A stretch of DNA of 64,000 nt, taken from the NCBI RefSeq assembly GCF_943169635.2, contig NZ_OW968186.1, positions 930,001 to 994,000 of the forward strand. Direction: 5' to 3'. The translations under genes and the position numbers were made by a program. Below are positions 17,753 to 26,830 of the stretch, piece by piece. Origin of the DNA: Fenollaria sporofastidiosus (GTDB lineage Bacteria > Bacillota > Clostridia > Tissierellales > Peptoniphilaceae). How positions within the stretch are numbered: position 1 is the first letter of the stretch; every line of letters begins with the position of its first letter. The notes under the pieces were generated by a model. That model was not told the origin of the DNA. It made no database searches and saw only the letters and a program-made list of their open reading frames with translations.

Positions 17753-18797
17753 TTCAAACCTATTAGACACATCGGTAAACAATATATTTATCAGCGAGTT
17801 TATGCCGCAAGCTGACGGTACCTTTGTCAAGGTGTACTTGCTTGCTCTTAGGTTTGCACAAGATGACGATATCGAAGCAAGCAATGAGAAGATAGCCGAA
17901 GTTTTAAGAATTCCTATCATAGATGTAGTTTCTGCATGGAGGTTTTGGAAGTCGGTTGGCATAGTCGATTTTGATGACGATGGAGAGAACTTGAACTTTA
18001 ATCTTGTTTTTAAAGACTTAAGAGCTCTATACTTAAGAGGAACTAACAGCAGCAGCACTACTACTAGCGTTATTAGTTCTAACACGAGAGCCTTTAGTGA
18101 AGAAGATGATATTAGCGATGACGATTTAAGCAGTGACACTAAATTGATTATAGAAGTAAACAAAGACGAAGCTGTGAAGAAGATGTTTCAAGACGTCGCT
18201 CACATCGTTAGAAGGCCACTTAACACACAAGAGAAGATCAAGATCATTAAGTGGCTGCGTGACTACAACATTAGCTGCGAGATGATATCGCACGCCTACT
18301 CATACGCGTATGATGTTTTGAAGAAGAAGTCACCTGCCTATGTGGAGAGCATAATCATGAACTGGTACGACAAGGGCTTCACAAGTCTATCTGAGGTGAT
18401 GAATGACTTCAATGTAATGAATGATACACAAAGAAATTACAACAAGCTTATGCAATCGCTTGCAATGCCATTTAAGAATGTATCTGACTTTGAAAAGAAG
18501 ATTATCGATAAGTGGTACGACGACTTTGGCTATGGTAACGACGTCATAATAAAGGCTGCAGAGAACTTTATATATACATCTAAGCCGTCTATAGCCTACC
18601 TTGATGCGATACTTGAAGCGTGGCACAAGCAAGGCATACAGACTGTTGAGGATGCGCAAAAAGCAAACGACCTTTATAGGTCCGATAAAAATGCAATCAC
18701 TACTAAGAGGCCAAGCAAGAAGGCTAAGGACTTTGATGAGAGAGAGTACCCAGATGGTTATCTAAGTGATACCTATGAAGGCAATTGGAGGAAGTAG
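17727..18797 (+). CDS. DnaD-domain primosome protein
   Basis: Primosome component of the DnaD/DnaB(Bsu) family. The N-terminal winged-helix part (SVNNIFISEFMPQADG...FVKVYLLAL) resembles DnaD N-domains. It is followed by an acidic/Ser/Thr linker and two DnaB_2-type helical domains (one with IKIIKWLRDYNIS and YVESIIMNWYDKG, the second with IIDKWYDDFGYG and YLDAILEAWHKQG). I place the start at a TTG (17727) preceded by AGAGAGGTGAG; a GTG at 17718 lies within that ribosome site. About 356 residues. It overlaps the GNAT gene and precedes the DnaI-like loader by one base. Confidence 0.85.
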   Translation: MSFKLEKINSNLLDTSVNNIFISEFMPQADGTFVKVYLLALRFAQDDDIEASNEKIAEVLRIPIIDVVSAWRFWKSVGIVDFDDDGENLNFNLVFKDLRALYLRGTNSSSTTTSVISSNTRAFSEEDDISDDDLSSDTKLIIEVNKDEAVKKMFQDVAHIVRRPLNTQEKIKIIKWLRDYNISCEMISHAYSYAYDVLKKKSPAYVESIIMNWYDKGFTSLSEVMNDFNVMNDTQRNYNKLMQSLAMPFKNVSDFEKKIIDKWYDDFGYGNDVIIKAAENFIYTSKPSIAYLDAILEAWHKQGIQTVEDAQKANDLYRSDKNAITTKRPSKKAKDFDEREYPDGYLSDTYEGNWRK

Positions 18798-18798
18798 C

Positions 18799-19734
18799 AT
18801 GACTTTGTTAGACGATGTTTATAGACAAAAAGCGAATATAAAAAACATTAGAGAGAGACAGAGAAGCGAAAGAGTCGAGGCTATATATAAGAAGTATCCT
18901 GAACTATTGAGACTTGAGAATGAAAAAAACGATGTGCTTAATGAGCTTACGTCCATGAACTTTTCAAATTATGAAGATATTAACAAAAAGATACTTGATA
19001 TAGAAGCGAAGAAGCAAAAGCTTATAGAGGACTATGGCCTTGAAGATGCATTTAAGGTTCAATATGAGTGCCCTAAGTGCGAAGACACTGGTATATATCA
19101 GTCGAAGAGGTGTTCGTGCATAGACGATATGCTTAGAGAGAAGATGCTTGAAGCTAATGAGCTTAATACTGAGATGAGACAGAAGAGCTTCGAAAGTTTC
19201 GATGCTAATGTATTCTCAGATGAAAAGGAAGGCGATGCTCCATCGACAAGGGAGTATATGCTTGCTATCAAGAAGAGCCTTGAGGACTATGCGGATAATT
19301 TTACTAATGAGGCTAAGTCCATCTTATTCTACGGTGATGTTGGCACAGGCAAATCCTTTATGGCTGTCTCACTTGCAAAGAGGCTCATTGAAAAACTTAT
19401 CAAGGTAACATACATAGGCTCCTATGAAATGTGTCAAGTGATAAACGATGCGATATTTAAAGGCGATGACGCAGCCATTGCCAAGAGAGATATGTATTAC
19501 AACACAGACTTTTTAATCATTGATGACCTTGGAACAGAAATAGATACACAGGTAAGCTCAAAATCCATACTTGACCTTGTGAACTATAGGTTAAGCAAAA
19601 ACTTAAAGACGCTTATAACAAGTAACCTCAATGTTGATGCAATAAAAGAAAAGTATGGCGAGAGACTATCATCAAGGCTACTATCGAATTATTATATATA
19701 TCGCTTCAGAGGACGCGATTTAAGATTAAGATAA
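18799..19734 (+). CDS. dnaI: DnaI/DnaC-like helicase loader ATPase
   Basis: AAA+ ATPase that loads the replicative helicase. 311 residues: N-terminal coiled/helical part with a zinc-binding CxxC...CxC stretch (CPKCEDTG...RCSC, about 93-110), Walker A GDVGTGKSF, Walker B FLIIDDLGTE, and an arginine-finger region near SSRLLS. The start at 18799 follows GGAGGAAG and the preceding stop by one base. Context next to dnaB and a DnaD-like gene supports the call. Confidence 0.92.
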   Translation: MTLLDDVYRQKANIKNIRERQRSERVEAIYKKYPELLRLENEKNDVLNELTSMNFSNYEDINKKILDIEAKKQKLIEDYGLEDAFKVQYECPKCEDTGIYQSKRCSCIDDMLREKMLEANELNTEMRQKSFESFDANVFSDEKEGDAPSTREYMLAIKKSLEDYADNFTNEAKSILFYGDVGTGKSFMAVSLAKRLIEKLIKVTYIGSYEMCQVINDAIFKGDDAAIAKRDMYYNTDFLIIDDLGTEIDTQVSSKSILDLVNYRLSKNLKTLITSNLNVDAIKEKYGERLSSRLLSNYYIYRFRGRDLRLR

Positions 19735-19745
19735 GGAGTGATTTT

Positions 19746-21023
19746 ATGTTAGATATAAAAAGAATCAGAAAAAATCCAGAGGAAGTGCTTGAGGCTCTAA
19801 AGAAGAGACACGGAAGCTTTCCTATCGAGGAATTGCTTGAAGAAGACAAGAAGAGAAGAGAGCTTTTAACTGTTGTTGAAACTATGAAGCAAAAGCAAAA
19901 CGCCATCTCTAAAGAGGTGCCTAAGCTAAAGAAGGAAGGCAAGGACGTTAGCCAAATCTTTGATGAGATGAAAGAGCTTTCAAACGAGATTAAAGATTAT
20001 GATGCGCAAGTTAAACAGATAGACGACAAGATATCTGAGTACTTATTAAGCATACCAAATATACCTAATAAGAACGTTGTATATGGTAAAGACGACAGTG
20101 ACAACGTTGAAGTAAAGAAGTATGGCACTCCAACTGAGTTCGACTTCGAGCCAAAGGCTCACTGGGACCTTGGAACTGATCTTGACATACTTGACTTCGA
20201 TAGAGCGGGTAAGATATCTGGATCAAGATTCTCTATATTCAAAGGTGACGGCGCAAGACTTGAAAGAAGCTTAATTCAATTTATGCTTGATCTTCATACA
20301 CTTGAGCAAGACTACACTGAGATGAGCACTCCATTCATGGTTAATAGAGCGTCTATGCTAGGCACAGGTCAACTTCCAAAGTTTGAAGATGATATGTTCT
20401 ACCTTCCATCAAAGGACTTCTTCCTAGTGCCAACAGCAGAGGTTCCACTAACAAATATGCTTAGAGACGAAATTGTTGATGCATCTGACTTGCCTATAAA
20501 TATAACAGAGTACACACCATGCTTTAGACAAGAAGCAGGAGCTGCAGGTAGAGACAACAGAGGCCTTATACGTAATCACCAGTTTGATAAGGTTGAGCTT
20601 GTTAAGTTCGTAGAGCCAAAGACAAGCTACGACGAATTACAAAAGCTACTAGCGGATGCTGAGGCAGTTCTACAAAAACTTGAGATACCTTATAGAGTCG
20701 TTCAACTATCGACAGGCGACCTTGGCTTCTCGTCAGCTATGACATATGATATCGAAGTTTGGATGCCAAGCTATGGTAGATATGTAGAGATATCGAGTTG
20801 TTCAAACTTTGAAGACTTTCAAGCAAGAAGATCCAACATTAGATATAGAAATGAGGAAGGCAAGTTAAACTTCGTACACACACTTAACGGATCAGGCCTT
20901 GCAGTAGGAAGAACATTTGCAGCCCTTGTTGAAAATTATCAAAACAAAGACGGTTCGATCACTATACCAAAGGCACTACAAAGGTACTTTGGCAAGGAAC
21001 GTATAGTTAAAAGAGTAAAGTAG
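19746..21023 (+). CDS. serS: Seryl-tRNA synthetase
   Basis: Class II synthetase, 425 residues. The N-terminal antiparallel coiled-coil arm (about 25-105) is followed by the catalytic domain with motif 2 (TPCFRQEAGAAGRDNRGLIRNHQFDKVE) and motif 3 (NGSGLAVGRTFAALVENYQ). Ribosome site AAGGAGTG. Only 11 nt separate it from the loader gene, leaving no room for a T-box, so it is expressed from the upstream operon promoter. Confidence 0.97.
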   Translation: MLDIKRIRKNPEEVLEALKKRHGSFPIEELLEEDKKRRELLTVVETMKQKQNAISKEVPKLKKEGKDVSQIFDEMKELSNEIKDYDAQVKQIDDKISEYLLSIPNIPNKNVVYGKDDSDNVEVKKYGTPTEFDFEPKAHWDLGTDLDILDFDRAGKISGSRFSIFKGDGARLERSLIQFMLDLHTLEQDYTEMSTPFMVNRASMLGTGQLPKFEDDMFYLPSKDFFLVPTAEVPLTNMLRDEIVDASDLPINITEYTPCFRQEAGAAGRDNRGLIRNHQFDKVELVKFVEPKTSYDELQKLLADAEAVLQKLEIPYRVVQLSTGDLGFSSAMTYDIEVWMPSYGRYVEISSCSNFEDFQARRSNIRYRNEEGKLNFVHTLNGSGLAVGRTFAALVENYQNKDGSITIPKALQRYFGKERIVKRVK

Positions 21024-21046
21024 TTAATCAGCTTATATATGATAAT

Positions 21047-21084
21047 AGAGCTATGTATATCAATTGATACGCATAGCTCTTTTC
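21047..21084 (+). terminator. Terminator of the tldD-serS operon
   Basis: AGAGCTATG (21047-21055) / CATAGCTCT (21072-21080) stem with an inner TATC-AATT-GATA hairpin, then TTTTC. It lies between convergent genes. Confidence 0.8.
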
Positions 21085-21097
21085 TTATGTCTATATT

Positions 21098-21616
21098 TTA
21101 TTCTTCGTCATTTACATAGGCCTTCACTATCTCACCAATATATACATAGTGAAAGTCGCGCTCAGGGTAGTTCTTCTTTAGTATCGTTTGGTCTATGAAG
21201 CCTTCCTCACGAAGCTTATCTCTATAGACTTTTCTGCATACGAAGACCAGCTTTGCCTCTTTAAAGTAGACAGTTTCGTCACTAAAGAGAGGAGTAAGTT
21301 TAGTCTTAGAGAGCTTATCTTCACTGCGACCGCTATGTGTACCTAAGTACAATAAGTCCTTCTTGTAAGACTCATCAAAGAAACTTAGTGTGTAGTAGTC
21401 TTCTTTGTCAACAAATTCTCTAGTATACCTTTGTGGTCTTAGATAGATGACCGAGGTAGGCATATCGCCGTTCCATATAGCACCCAAGTGACCCCACTGT
21501 GCAGTCATAGTATTGAATGCCTTCTCATTACCTGCGCTTACAAGCATCCACTCCTTACCAATAAGAGTCATCGGATTAAACTTTAATTCTTTCATGTCAA
21601 TAGCCTTTAAGCTCAT
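21098..21616 (-). CDS. Flavin reductase family protein
   Basis: 172-residue flavin-binding protein of the flavin reductase-like (FMN-binding split barrel) family. The conserved region NTMTAQWGHLGAIWNG and the YTLSFFDESYKKDLLYLGTHSGR segment are typical of small clostridial members annotated as flavin reductases or flavoredoxins. Ribosome site AAGGGGTGATG. Single gene with its own promoter facing away from the CHR transporter pair. Electron donor and acceptor unknown. Confidence 0.85.
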   Translation of the reverse strand: MSLKAIDMKELKFNPMTLIGKEWMLVSAGNEKAFNTMTAQWGHLGAIWNGDMPTSVIYLRPQRYTREFVDKEDYYTLSFFDESYKKDLLYLGTHSGRSEDKLSKTKLTPLFSDETVYFKEAKLVFVCRKVYRDKLREEGFIDQTILKKNYPERDFHYVYIGEIVKAYVNDEE

Positions 21617-21635
21617 AGCATCACCCCTTATATGA

Positions 21636-21646
21636 ATTATATCACA
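21636..21646 (-). promoter_or_regulatory. Extended -10 promoter of the flavin reductase gene
   Basis: On the minus strand TGTGA-TATAAT, identical to the extended -10 on the plus strand at 21705-21715. The leader to the ATG at 21616 would be about 13 nt. Confidence 0.6.
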
Positions 21647-21657
21647 TATATCTAAGG

Positions 21658-21684
21658 CTCGCTATATATATTTTACTTAGCGAG
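21658..21684. repeat. Inverted repeat between divergent promoters
   Basis: CTCGCTA (21658-21664) and TAGCGAG (21678-21684), 13 nt apart, lying at the -35 positions of both divergent promoters. Possible shared operator. Confidence 0.4.
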
Positions 21685-21686
21685 TA

Positions 21687-21715
21687 TAGAAAAATATATC
21701 TCTTTGTGATATAAT
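21687..21715 (+). promoter_or_regulatory. Promoter of the CHR transporter pair
   Basis: TAGAAA (21687-21692), 17-nt spacer, TGTGA-extended TATAAT (21710-21715). The start codon at 21732 is about 10 nt after the predicted transcription start. Confidence 0.6.
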
Positions 21716-21731
21716 AAGTCTTGGTGATTAT

Positions 21732-22256
21732 ATGGAGCTATTAATCAAAATATTTTTAGTTTTCTTTAAGATAGGCCTCTTCAGTTTTGGTGGAGGCTAT
21801 GCTATGATGCCACTTTTTGAAAAAGAGATCATAAACGGTCTAAAGTGGATTAGCTACTCCGACTTCATAGACATAGTTGCCATAGCTCAAACGACACCTG
21901 GACCCTTTGCAGTTAACTCTGCTACCTTCATAGGTAATAAGCTTGCAGGCTTTTGGGGCAGTGTTGTTGCAACATTTGGAGTGACACTACCGAGCTTCAT
22001 CATCATGAGCATCATATTCTTAACTATAAACAAGTTTAGAGACTCAAGAACTGTTAAGGTATCGATTAGAGGCATAAGACCAGTAGTCTTAGCACTAGTA
22101 CTTGCTGCAGTGGTAACCATTGGCAAAGGAGCCATCATAGATTACAAGTCAGTCATCATAGCTGTCATTGCCTTCATACTTGTAAGAGTGAAAAAACTAA
22201 ACCCAATACTTATTATGGCTATAGGTTTTGTGGTCGGCGTATTTATATATAGGTGA
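21732..22256 (+). CDS. Half-size chromate transporter family protein (first of a pair)
   Basis: 174-residue CHR-family membrane protein. The signature near the N-terminus is FSFGGGYAMMPLFEKEI, then AQTTPGPFAVNSATFIG and a long hydrophobic C-terminal half. Full-length ChrA has two such halves fused; here two short genes sit side by side and probably assemble as a heterodimer. Family members export chromate or other oxyanions, but in anaerobes without known chromate exposure the substrate is uncertain. Confidence 0.9.
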   Translation: MELLIKIFLVFFKIGLFSFGGGYAMMPLFEKEIINGLKWISYSDFIDIVAIAQTTPGPFAVNSATFIGNKLAGFWGSVVATFGVTLPSFIIMSIIFLTINKFRDSRTVKVSIRGIRPVVLALVLAAVVTIGKGAIIDYKSVIIAVIAFILVRVKKLNPILIMAIGFVVGVFIYR

Positions 22257-22260
22257 TGAG

Positions 22261-22797
22261 ATGAAGATACTTAATTTATTTATAACATTCTTTAAGATAG
22301 GTGCCTTCACATTAGGAGGCGGCTTTCCCATGCTACCAATCATTGAGCGTGAGATAGTTACAAAGAAGAAACTCATGACAGACGAGGAGTACATAGACTC
22401 GATAAGTCTTGCTCAGACAGCACCAGGGCCTATCGCAGCAAACATATCTATACTAGTTGGCTATAGGATATATGGCTTTTCAGGTGCACTCGCGGCCTTC
22501 TTCGGCGCAGTTTTACCAAGCTTTATCATCATATTAGTGATCTCACACTTCTTTATGGGTGTGCAAGATAACCCATATGTGCAAGCGGCCTTTAAAGGTG
22601 TAAGACCCGTTGTATGTGCACTAGTCTTTGCAGCACTTGTAGGCTTAGTAGAGAAAGCGCACTTAAATAAGTTTGAGTACGTGATAAGTCTTTTAGCTTT
22701 TTTAATAGTAGTATTTTTAGACATCAATCCCATCTTCGTAATTATTGGCGGAGTTGTGATTGCTCTTAGTAAGGATAAATTTATCAAGAATAAATAG
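22261..22797 (+). CDS. Half-size chromate transporter family protein (second of a pair)
   Basis: 178-residue partner of the preceding gene, with FTLGGGFPMLPIIEREIV and AQTAPGPIAANISILVG as the corresponding signature. I start it at 22261, after AGGTGATGAG, not at an in-frame ATG inside the upstream gene. Four bases separate the two genes. The two halves differ clearly in sequence, which fits an obligate heterodimer more than a recent duplication. Confidence 0.9.
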   Translation: MKILNLFITFFKIGAFTLGGGFPMLPIIEREIVTKKKLMTDEEYIDSISLAQTAPGPIAANISILVGYRIYGFSGALAAFFGAVLPSFIIILVISHFFMGVQDNPYVQAAFKGVRPVVCALVFAALVGLVEKAHLNKFEYVISLLAFLIVVFLDINPIFVIIGGVVIALSKDKFIKNK

Positions 22798-22806
22798 GAG
22801 GTTATT

Positions 22807-23778
22807 ATGGATTTATTTGAAGAATTAAAAGTTGAAGTAAAAGAAAAACATCCATCGATCGTTTTTCCAGAAGGTGAAGATGAAAGAGTGCTAAAGGCTG
22901 CTTTCAGATTAAAAGAAGAAAATATTTTAGAGCCCATAGTTCTAGGTAAGAGAAGTGAAGTAGAAGAGACTGCAAAGGCTATATCTAAAGACCTTAATAA
23001 TATCAATTTCATTGATCCAGCTGAAGCTAAGGACATAGATGAGATGGCTCAAGTATTCTTTGAAAGAAGAAAGGGCAAGATCACTTTAGAAGATGCAAAG
23101 GCTTTATTACTTAAAGACGTTAATTACTTCGGAACTGTCTTAGTATATATGAAGAAGGCAGATGGCCTTGTATCAGGCGCTGCACACGCAACAAGCGATA
23201 CAGTTAGACCTGCACTACAAATCATCAAGATGAAGGAAGGATACAAAAAAACTTCTGGTGTCTTCGTTATGGTTAAGGGCACTGAAAGATATATCTTTGC
23301 TGACTGCGCTATCAACATCGCACCTGACTCAAACGACATCGCAGAGACAGCTATACTATCAAATATAACTGCTAAGAGCTTTGGCGTTGATCCAAAGATT
23401 GCACTACTAAGCTTTTCAACAAAGGGCAGTGCTAAGTCAGATGAAACAGAAAAAGTTATTAAGGCACTAGAGATAGTTAAGGAAAGAGACGCATCCATTG
23501 CAGTAGATGGTGAACTACAATTCGATGCAGCCTTCGTACCATCAGTTGCTGAAAAGAAGGCAAAAGGCTCAGCTATAGCAGGCCATGCAAATGTATTCAT
23601 CTTCCCATCACTAGAAGCAGGTAACATTGGCTACAAGATTGCACAAAGACTTGGTGGATACGATGCTATAGGACCCATACTTCAAGGCTTAAACAGTCCA
23701 GTTAACGACCTATCAAGAGGCTGCAACTCAGACGACGTTTACAAGCTTGCTTTAATCACAGCAAAACAAGCTTTATAA
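22807..23778 (+). CDS. pta: Phosphate acetyltransferase
   Basis: Interconverts acetyl-CoA and acetyl phosphate in fermentative acetate formation. 323 residues, the usual length of the single-domain enzyme, with conserved segments VSGAAHATSDTVRPALQIIK, FADCAINIAPDS and GSAIAGHANVFIFPSLEAGNIGYK. Ribosome site AGGAGG. No ackA is adjacent. The dihydrofolate reductase gene overlaps its stop by one base. Confidence 0.96.
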   Translation: MDLFEELKVEVKEKHPSIVFPEGEDERVLKAAFRLKEENILEPIVLGKRSEVEETAKAISKDLNNINFIDPAEAKDIDEMAQVFFERRKGKITLEDAKALLLKDVNYFGTVLVYMKKADGLVSGAAHATSDTVRPALQIIKMKEGYKKTSGVFVMVKGTERYIFADCAINIAPDSNDIAETAILSNITAKSFGVDPKIALLSFSTKGSAKSDETEKVIKALEIVKERDASIAVDGELQFDAAFVPSVAEKKAKGSAIAGHANVFIFPSLEAGNIGYKIAQRLGGYDAIGPILQGLNSPVNDLSRGCNSDDVYKLALITAKQAL

Positions 23779-24263
23779 TGATACTCGTAATGGCAGTCGA
23801 TGCCAAGTGGGCAATCGGCTACAAAGGGGACATGCTTACAAGGATACCCGAAGACCTTAAGCGCTTCAAAGAGATGACCATGGGAGGCGTCTTAGTTATG
23901 GGACGCAAGACCTACGACTCGACAGGGGCACTTCCTGGTAGAGAAACTATCATCATGTCACGCTCACTTAAAGATGTGGATGGTGCTCACATTGCCCATG
24001 ATCTTGATGAGTTAAAAAAGATGATAAAAGAAAAATTTTCTGATAAGAAAATATTTTTAGTTGGCGGTTCTCATCTTATAGAGCAGCTCATAGATGAAGT
24101 AGACGAGGCAGAGATAACTTTTATTAAAAAAGATTTTGAGCCTTATGATACTGTTATGAGGAACCTCGATAAGAACGAGGCATTTGAATTAAGTGAGATT
24201 AGTGAAGAACATGATTATGACGCAATGAAGTTTGAGTATCGAAAGTATATTAGAAAGAAATAA
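23778..24263 (+). CDS. folA: Dihydrofolate reductase
   Basis: Reduces dihydrofolate to tetrahydrofolate with NADPH. 161 residues beginning MILVMAVDAKWAIGYKGDML, with RIPEDLKRFKEMTMGGVLVMGRKTYDS and an IFLVGGSHLIEQLI nucleotide-binding segment, all standard DHFR features. Its ATG overlaps the pta stop (TAATG), an unusual pairing. No thymidylate synthase gene is adjacent. Confidence 0.93.
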   Translation: MILVMAVDAKWAIGYKGDMLTRIPEDLKRFKEMTMGGVLVMGRKTYDSTGALPGRETIIMSRSLKDVDGAHIAHDLDELKKMIKEKFSDKKIFLVGGSHLIEQLIDEVDEAEITFIKKDFEPYDTVMRNLDKNEAFELSEISEEHDYDAMKFEYRKYIRKK

Positions 24264-24275
24264 AATTATCAATAT

Positions 24276-24314
24276 AAACCCTCTTTACTAAAGCAGTAGA
24301 GAGGGTTTTATTTT
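24276..24314 (+). terminator. Terminator after pta-folA
   Basis: AAACCCTC (24276-24283) pairs with GAGGGTTT (24301-24308); the stem extends inward to about 14 bp with one wobble, then TTTTATTTT. Confidence 0.9.
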
Positions 24315-24385
24315 GCATATAGATTATTTTGAAGTGCATATTATTTAAAATAATTTATTAAAAAGTTACTTATTATTTTGAATTA

Positions 24386-24420
24386 TAAAAAACTCTCAAG
24401 TATTACACTTAAGAGTTTTG
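24386..24420 (-). terminator. Terminator of the DUF-type lipoprotein gene (minus strand)
   Basis: Read on the minus strand, AAAACTCTTAAGTG...TACTTGAGAGTTTTTT forms a hairpin with a T tract, 15 nt after the stop at 24435. Confidence 0.8.
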
Positions 24421-24434
24421 ATGAGAAATCTTAA

Positions 24435-25376
24435 TTATCTACGATAAGTAAGATTGTATATGTTCATATCTTCATCGTAAAAAAAGTCATAATAAAGTAT
24501 TGGTTTAGTAGCATCGCCCAAATACTTAATTAGTATCTCGATAGCTTTGCCTTGCATACTTTTATCAGCAAAAACATCCTTTGCTTCTTTTTCTGCAATA
24601 TTAATCTGAGGCTCTGGGTAATTGCTATTTAATGAATCGATATCATTAAGAATCATATCATATAGATTTTTAATGTCTTCTTCTTTTGCACCTATATTAC
24701 CAAAGTATGCTTTGAATGCTTCGTAGTCTTTAGACTTGACTGTGCCAATGACTTCAAGCGATTTATTTATAAATGCCTTGTATTTTTCTTTTAGCTCATC
24801 TTGATTTTCTTCAAAGTCTGCCGTACTTAGCTGGAAACTTATAAGCTGATTAGCAATATTTCTTGCAAGATTAAAATATATCTTTTTCTTTTCGCCTTGG
24901 CATAGCGCTTGGTAGATGTAAGCCTTACTACCATCTCCATCTTGACCTGACTCGATTGATACCTTTTCAATCTTTACAATATCGCCAGAGATTTCTAGTG
25001 GTTTTAGAGCCTCTATAATTAGATTTGGATCTTTATCTACCGCAGTTTTTGCACTGCCGGCTAGGCTTGACTTTATCTTGTCAATATCCTTAGAACAAAG
25101 CAGTTTAATATTTTTTTCAATCCACTCTTTATCATTATCAGTCATTTCAACTTGCCATACAGTATCTTTGACTAGACTATTGTCATTTGCCGCATCATTT
25201 GAACTTTCTTCAGATGTTTCCTTTTTTTCGGTACTTGAGCTTGCTTCTTTTTTATCTTCACTCGCTATCTTTGTTTCATTATTTGTTTTAGCTTTGTCGT
25301 TAGGCTTATCACTTGAGCAGGACGAACAGATAAGCATCATAATAGTTAAGCTCATACATAAAAAAATTTTTTTCAT
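24435..25376 (-). CDS. Putative lipoprotein, unknown function
   Basis: 313-residue exported lipoprotein. Signal peptide MKKIFLCMSLTIMMLI ends in a lipobox (CSSCSS). It is followed by a low-complexity Lys/Glu/Ser/Thr linker (about 25-65) and then two related-looking helical regions (about 75-190 and 200-313, the latter ending YYDFFYDEDMNIYNLTYR). I do not recognise the domain with certainty; it resembles the DUF5105-type lipoproteins of Bacillota in overall shape. Monocistronic with its own terminator. Confidence 0.7.
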   Translation of the reverse strand: MKKIFLCMSLTIMMLICSSCSSDKPNDKAKTNNETKIASEDKKEASSSTEKKETSEESSNDAANDNSLVKDTVWQVEMTDNDKEWIEKNIKLLCSKDIDKIKSSLAGSAKTAVDKDPNLIIEALKPLEISGDIVKIEKVSIESGQDGDGSKAYIYQALCQGEKKKIYFNLARNIANQLISFQLSTADFEENQDELKEKYKAFINKSLEVIGTVKSKDYEAFKAYFGNIGAKEEDIKNLYDMILNDIDSLNSNYPEPQINIAEKEAKDVFADKSMQGKAIEILIKYLGDATKPILYYDFFYDEDMNIYNLTYRR

Positions 25377-25543
25377 AGATTTACACCCCCTATGATTGAT
25401 TAATTATACATATATATTGTAAAGAAAAAGACAAAAATATATTAATTAAGTGTTAAATTCACTTATATTAAGATTACTATAATTTATATATACTTTATAT
25501 GCTATGATCAAATCAAGAATACAAAGACAAAGGAGAAGGTCTT

Positions 25544-26821
25544 ATGGAAAAAAACAAAAATGCAAAGAAGGGTTTTCACTACGCATGGGTCATGTTATTT
25601 GTGGCGACACTTACATTAGGGGTCTACGTGCCTATAGTGAACTCATTATCTAACAGCTGACAACTAGCTGTAACAAAAGACTTAGGTTTCTCAAGAACTG
25701 CCTTTAGCTTAGGAGGCACCATAGCTCAATCAATTGGTATCTTCTTAGGACCTATCATGTCATACTACTTAACAAAGTATAACTTCAAACGCATATGGAC
25801 AGTGGCGGCAGTATTATTTGCTTGTGCAGTCTTCGGTTATTCGATGGCACAAAACCAATACCACTTCTACATATTAGCAGTAGTAGTAGGTGCGTGCTAC
25901 ATAGCGACAGCCCACATACCTATGATGATGCTTATCAACAACTGGTTCGAAGACAAAATCGGCCTTGCGACATCCATCGCCGTATCTGGCATTTCAGGTG
26001 GTGGCGCACTACTTAGCCCAATCATCAACAGTCTTATCAAAAACGTTGGTTGGAGAATGTCATATCGTGTTTATGCATTCATTATCCTAGCTTTGGCAAT
26101 AGTTTTCGGTGTCTTCTTAATATATCTTAAGCCAGAGGACAAGGGTTTACAGCCCTATGGTCATGGTGAAGACGATGAAGCAAAAGAAATTAAAAAGAAG
26201 AAAGACAACGACTACTCGCTAAATGTTGGACTATCGATCAGTGCATCTATCACATGCATATTCTTTATATTCTTAATATTGGGAGCCGTGATGAATGGTC
26301 TTTCAAACGGAGCGACACTACAGTTTCCACCTGCGCTTATAGGTGCGGCAGGCTACGACGTTGCAAGCGCTGTCATGGCTACCTACTTAGTACTAGGCGT
26401 CTTCGGTAAACTATTGCTAGGAAGGATAGCCGACAAGTATGGCATCTACCACGCACTAGCCTTCGGAGCATCAATGCTTGCTTTAACATTCGTTGCAATG
26501 CTATTTATAGACAAGGCATGGGGACCATACCTAATGGCAGTTATCTTCGGTTTTGGCTTAGCTATCGGCTCAGTTATACCACCACTAATCACATCAACTA
26601 TATTCAACAGAGAAGTCTACGGTGAAGCATATGGCTTTGTAACATCAGGCGTGCAAATAGGTGCTGCGATGGGACCACTTATCGTTTCATATATATTCGA
26701 CAGCCAAGGCTCATACACATGGGCGTGGATACTAAACATCGCTTTTGCACTACTAACAGGTTTCTTCTGGTTCTTAGCACACAAGAGCGCTGAAAAATAT
26801 AAAGACAAGAGTGAAAAGTAG
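25544..26821 (+). pseudogene. MFS transporter gene interrupted by one in-frame TGA
   Basis: A good ribosome site (AAGGAGAAGG) and ATG at 25544 open a frame that reads as an MFS (oxalate/formate antiporter-like) carrier: MEKNKNAKKGFHYAWVMLF..., then SLSNS, TGA at 25658-25660 (codon 39), QLAVTKDLGFSRTAFSLGG... and an intact remainder to 26821, about 425 residues in all. TGG to TGA would be a single change, and Trp at this point after the first helix is plausible. TGA is a real stop elsewhere in the window, so this is a nonsense mutation, a sequencing error or, less likely, readthrough. The long downstream frame has no ribosome site of its own. The M20 gene follows closely. Confidence 0.75.
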
Positions 26822-26830
26822 GAGGACGAT

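Noticed and set aside
19735..19745. T-box leader in front of serS
   Set aside because: Only 11 nt lie between the loader gene and serS.
21732..22797. A single ChrA gene broken by a frameshift
   Set aside because: Each half has its own ribosome site, start, stop and full CHR domain; paired short CHR genes are a known arrangement.
25658..25660. Genome-wide recoding of TGA to Trp or selenocysteine
   Set aside because: TGA is used as the true stop of other genes here (for example 22254-22256 and 53252-53254), Trp is TGG throughout, and no SECIS-like element or selenoprotein family is involved.
25757..26821. A separate, shorter MFS gene starting at 25757
   Set aside because: No ribosome site at this ATG, and it would lack the first two membrane helices, which are encoded in frame upstream across the TGA.
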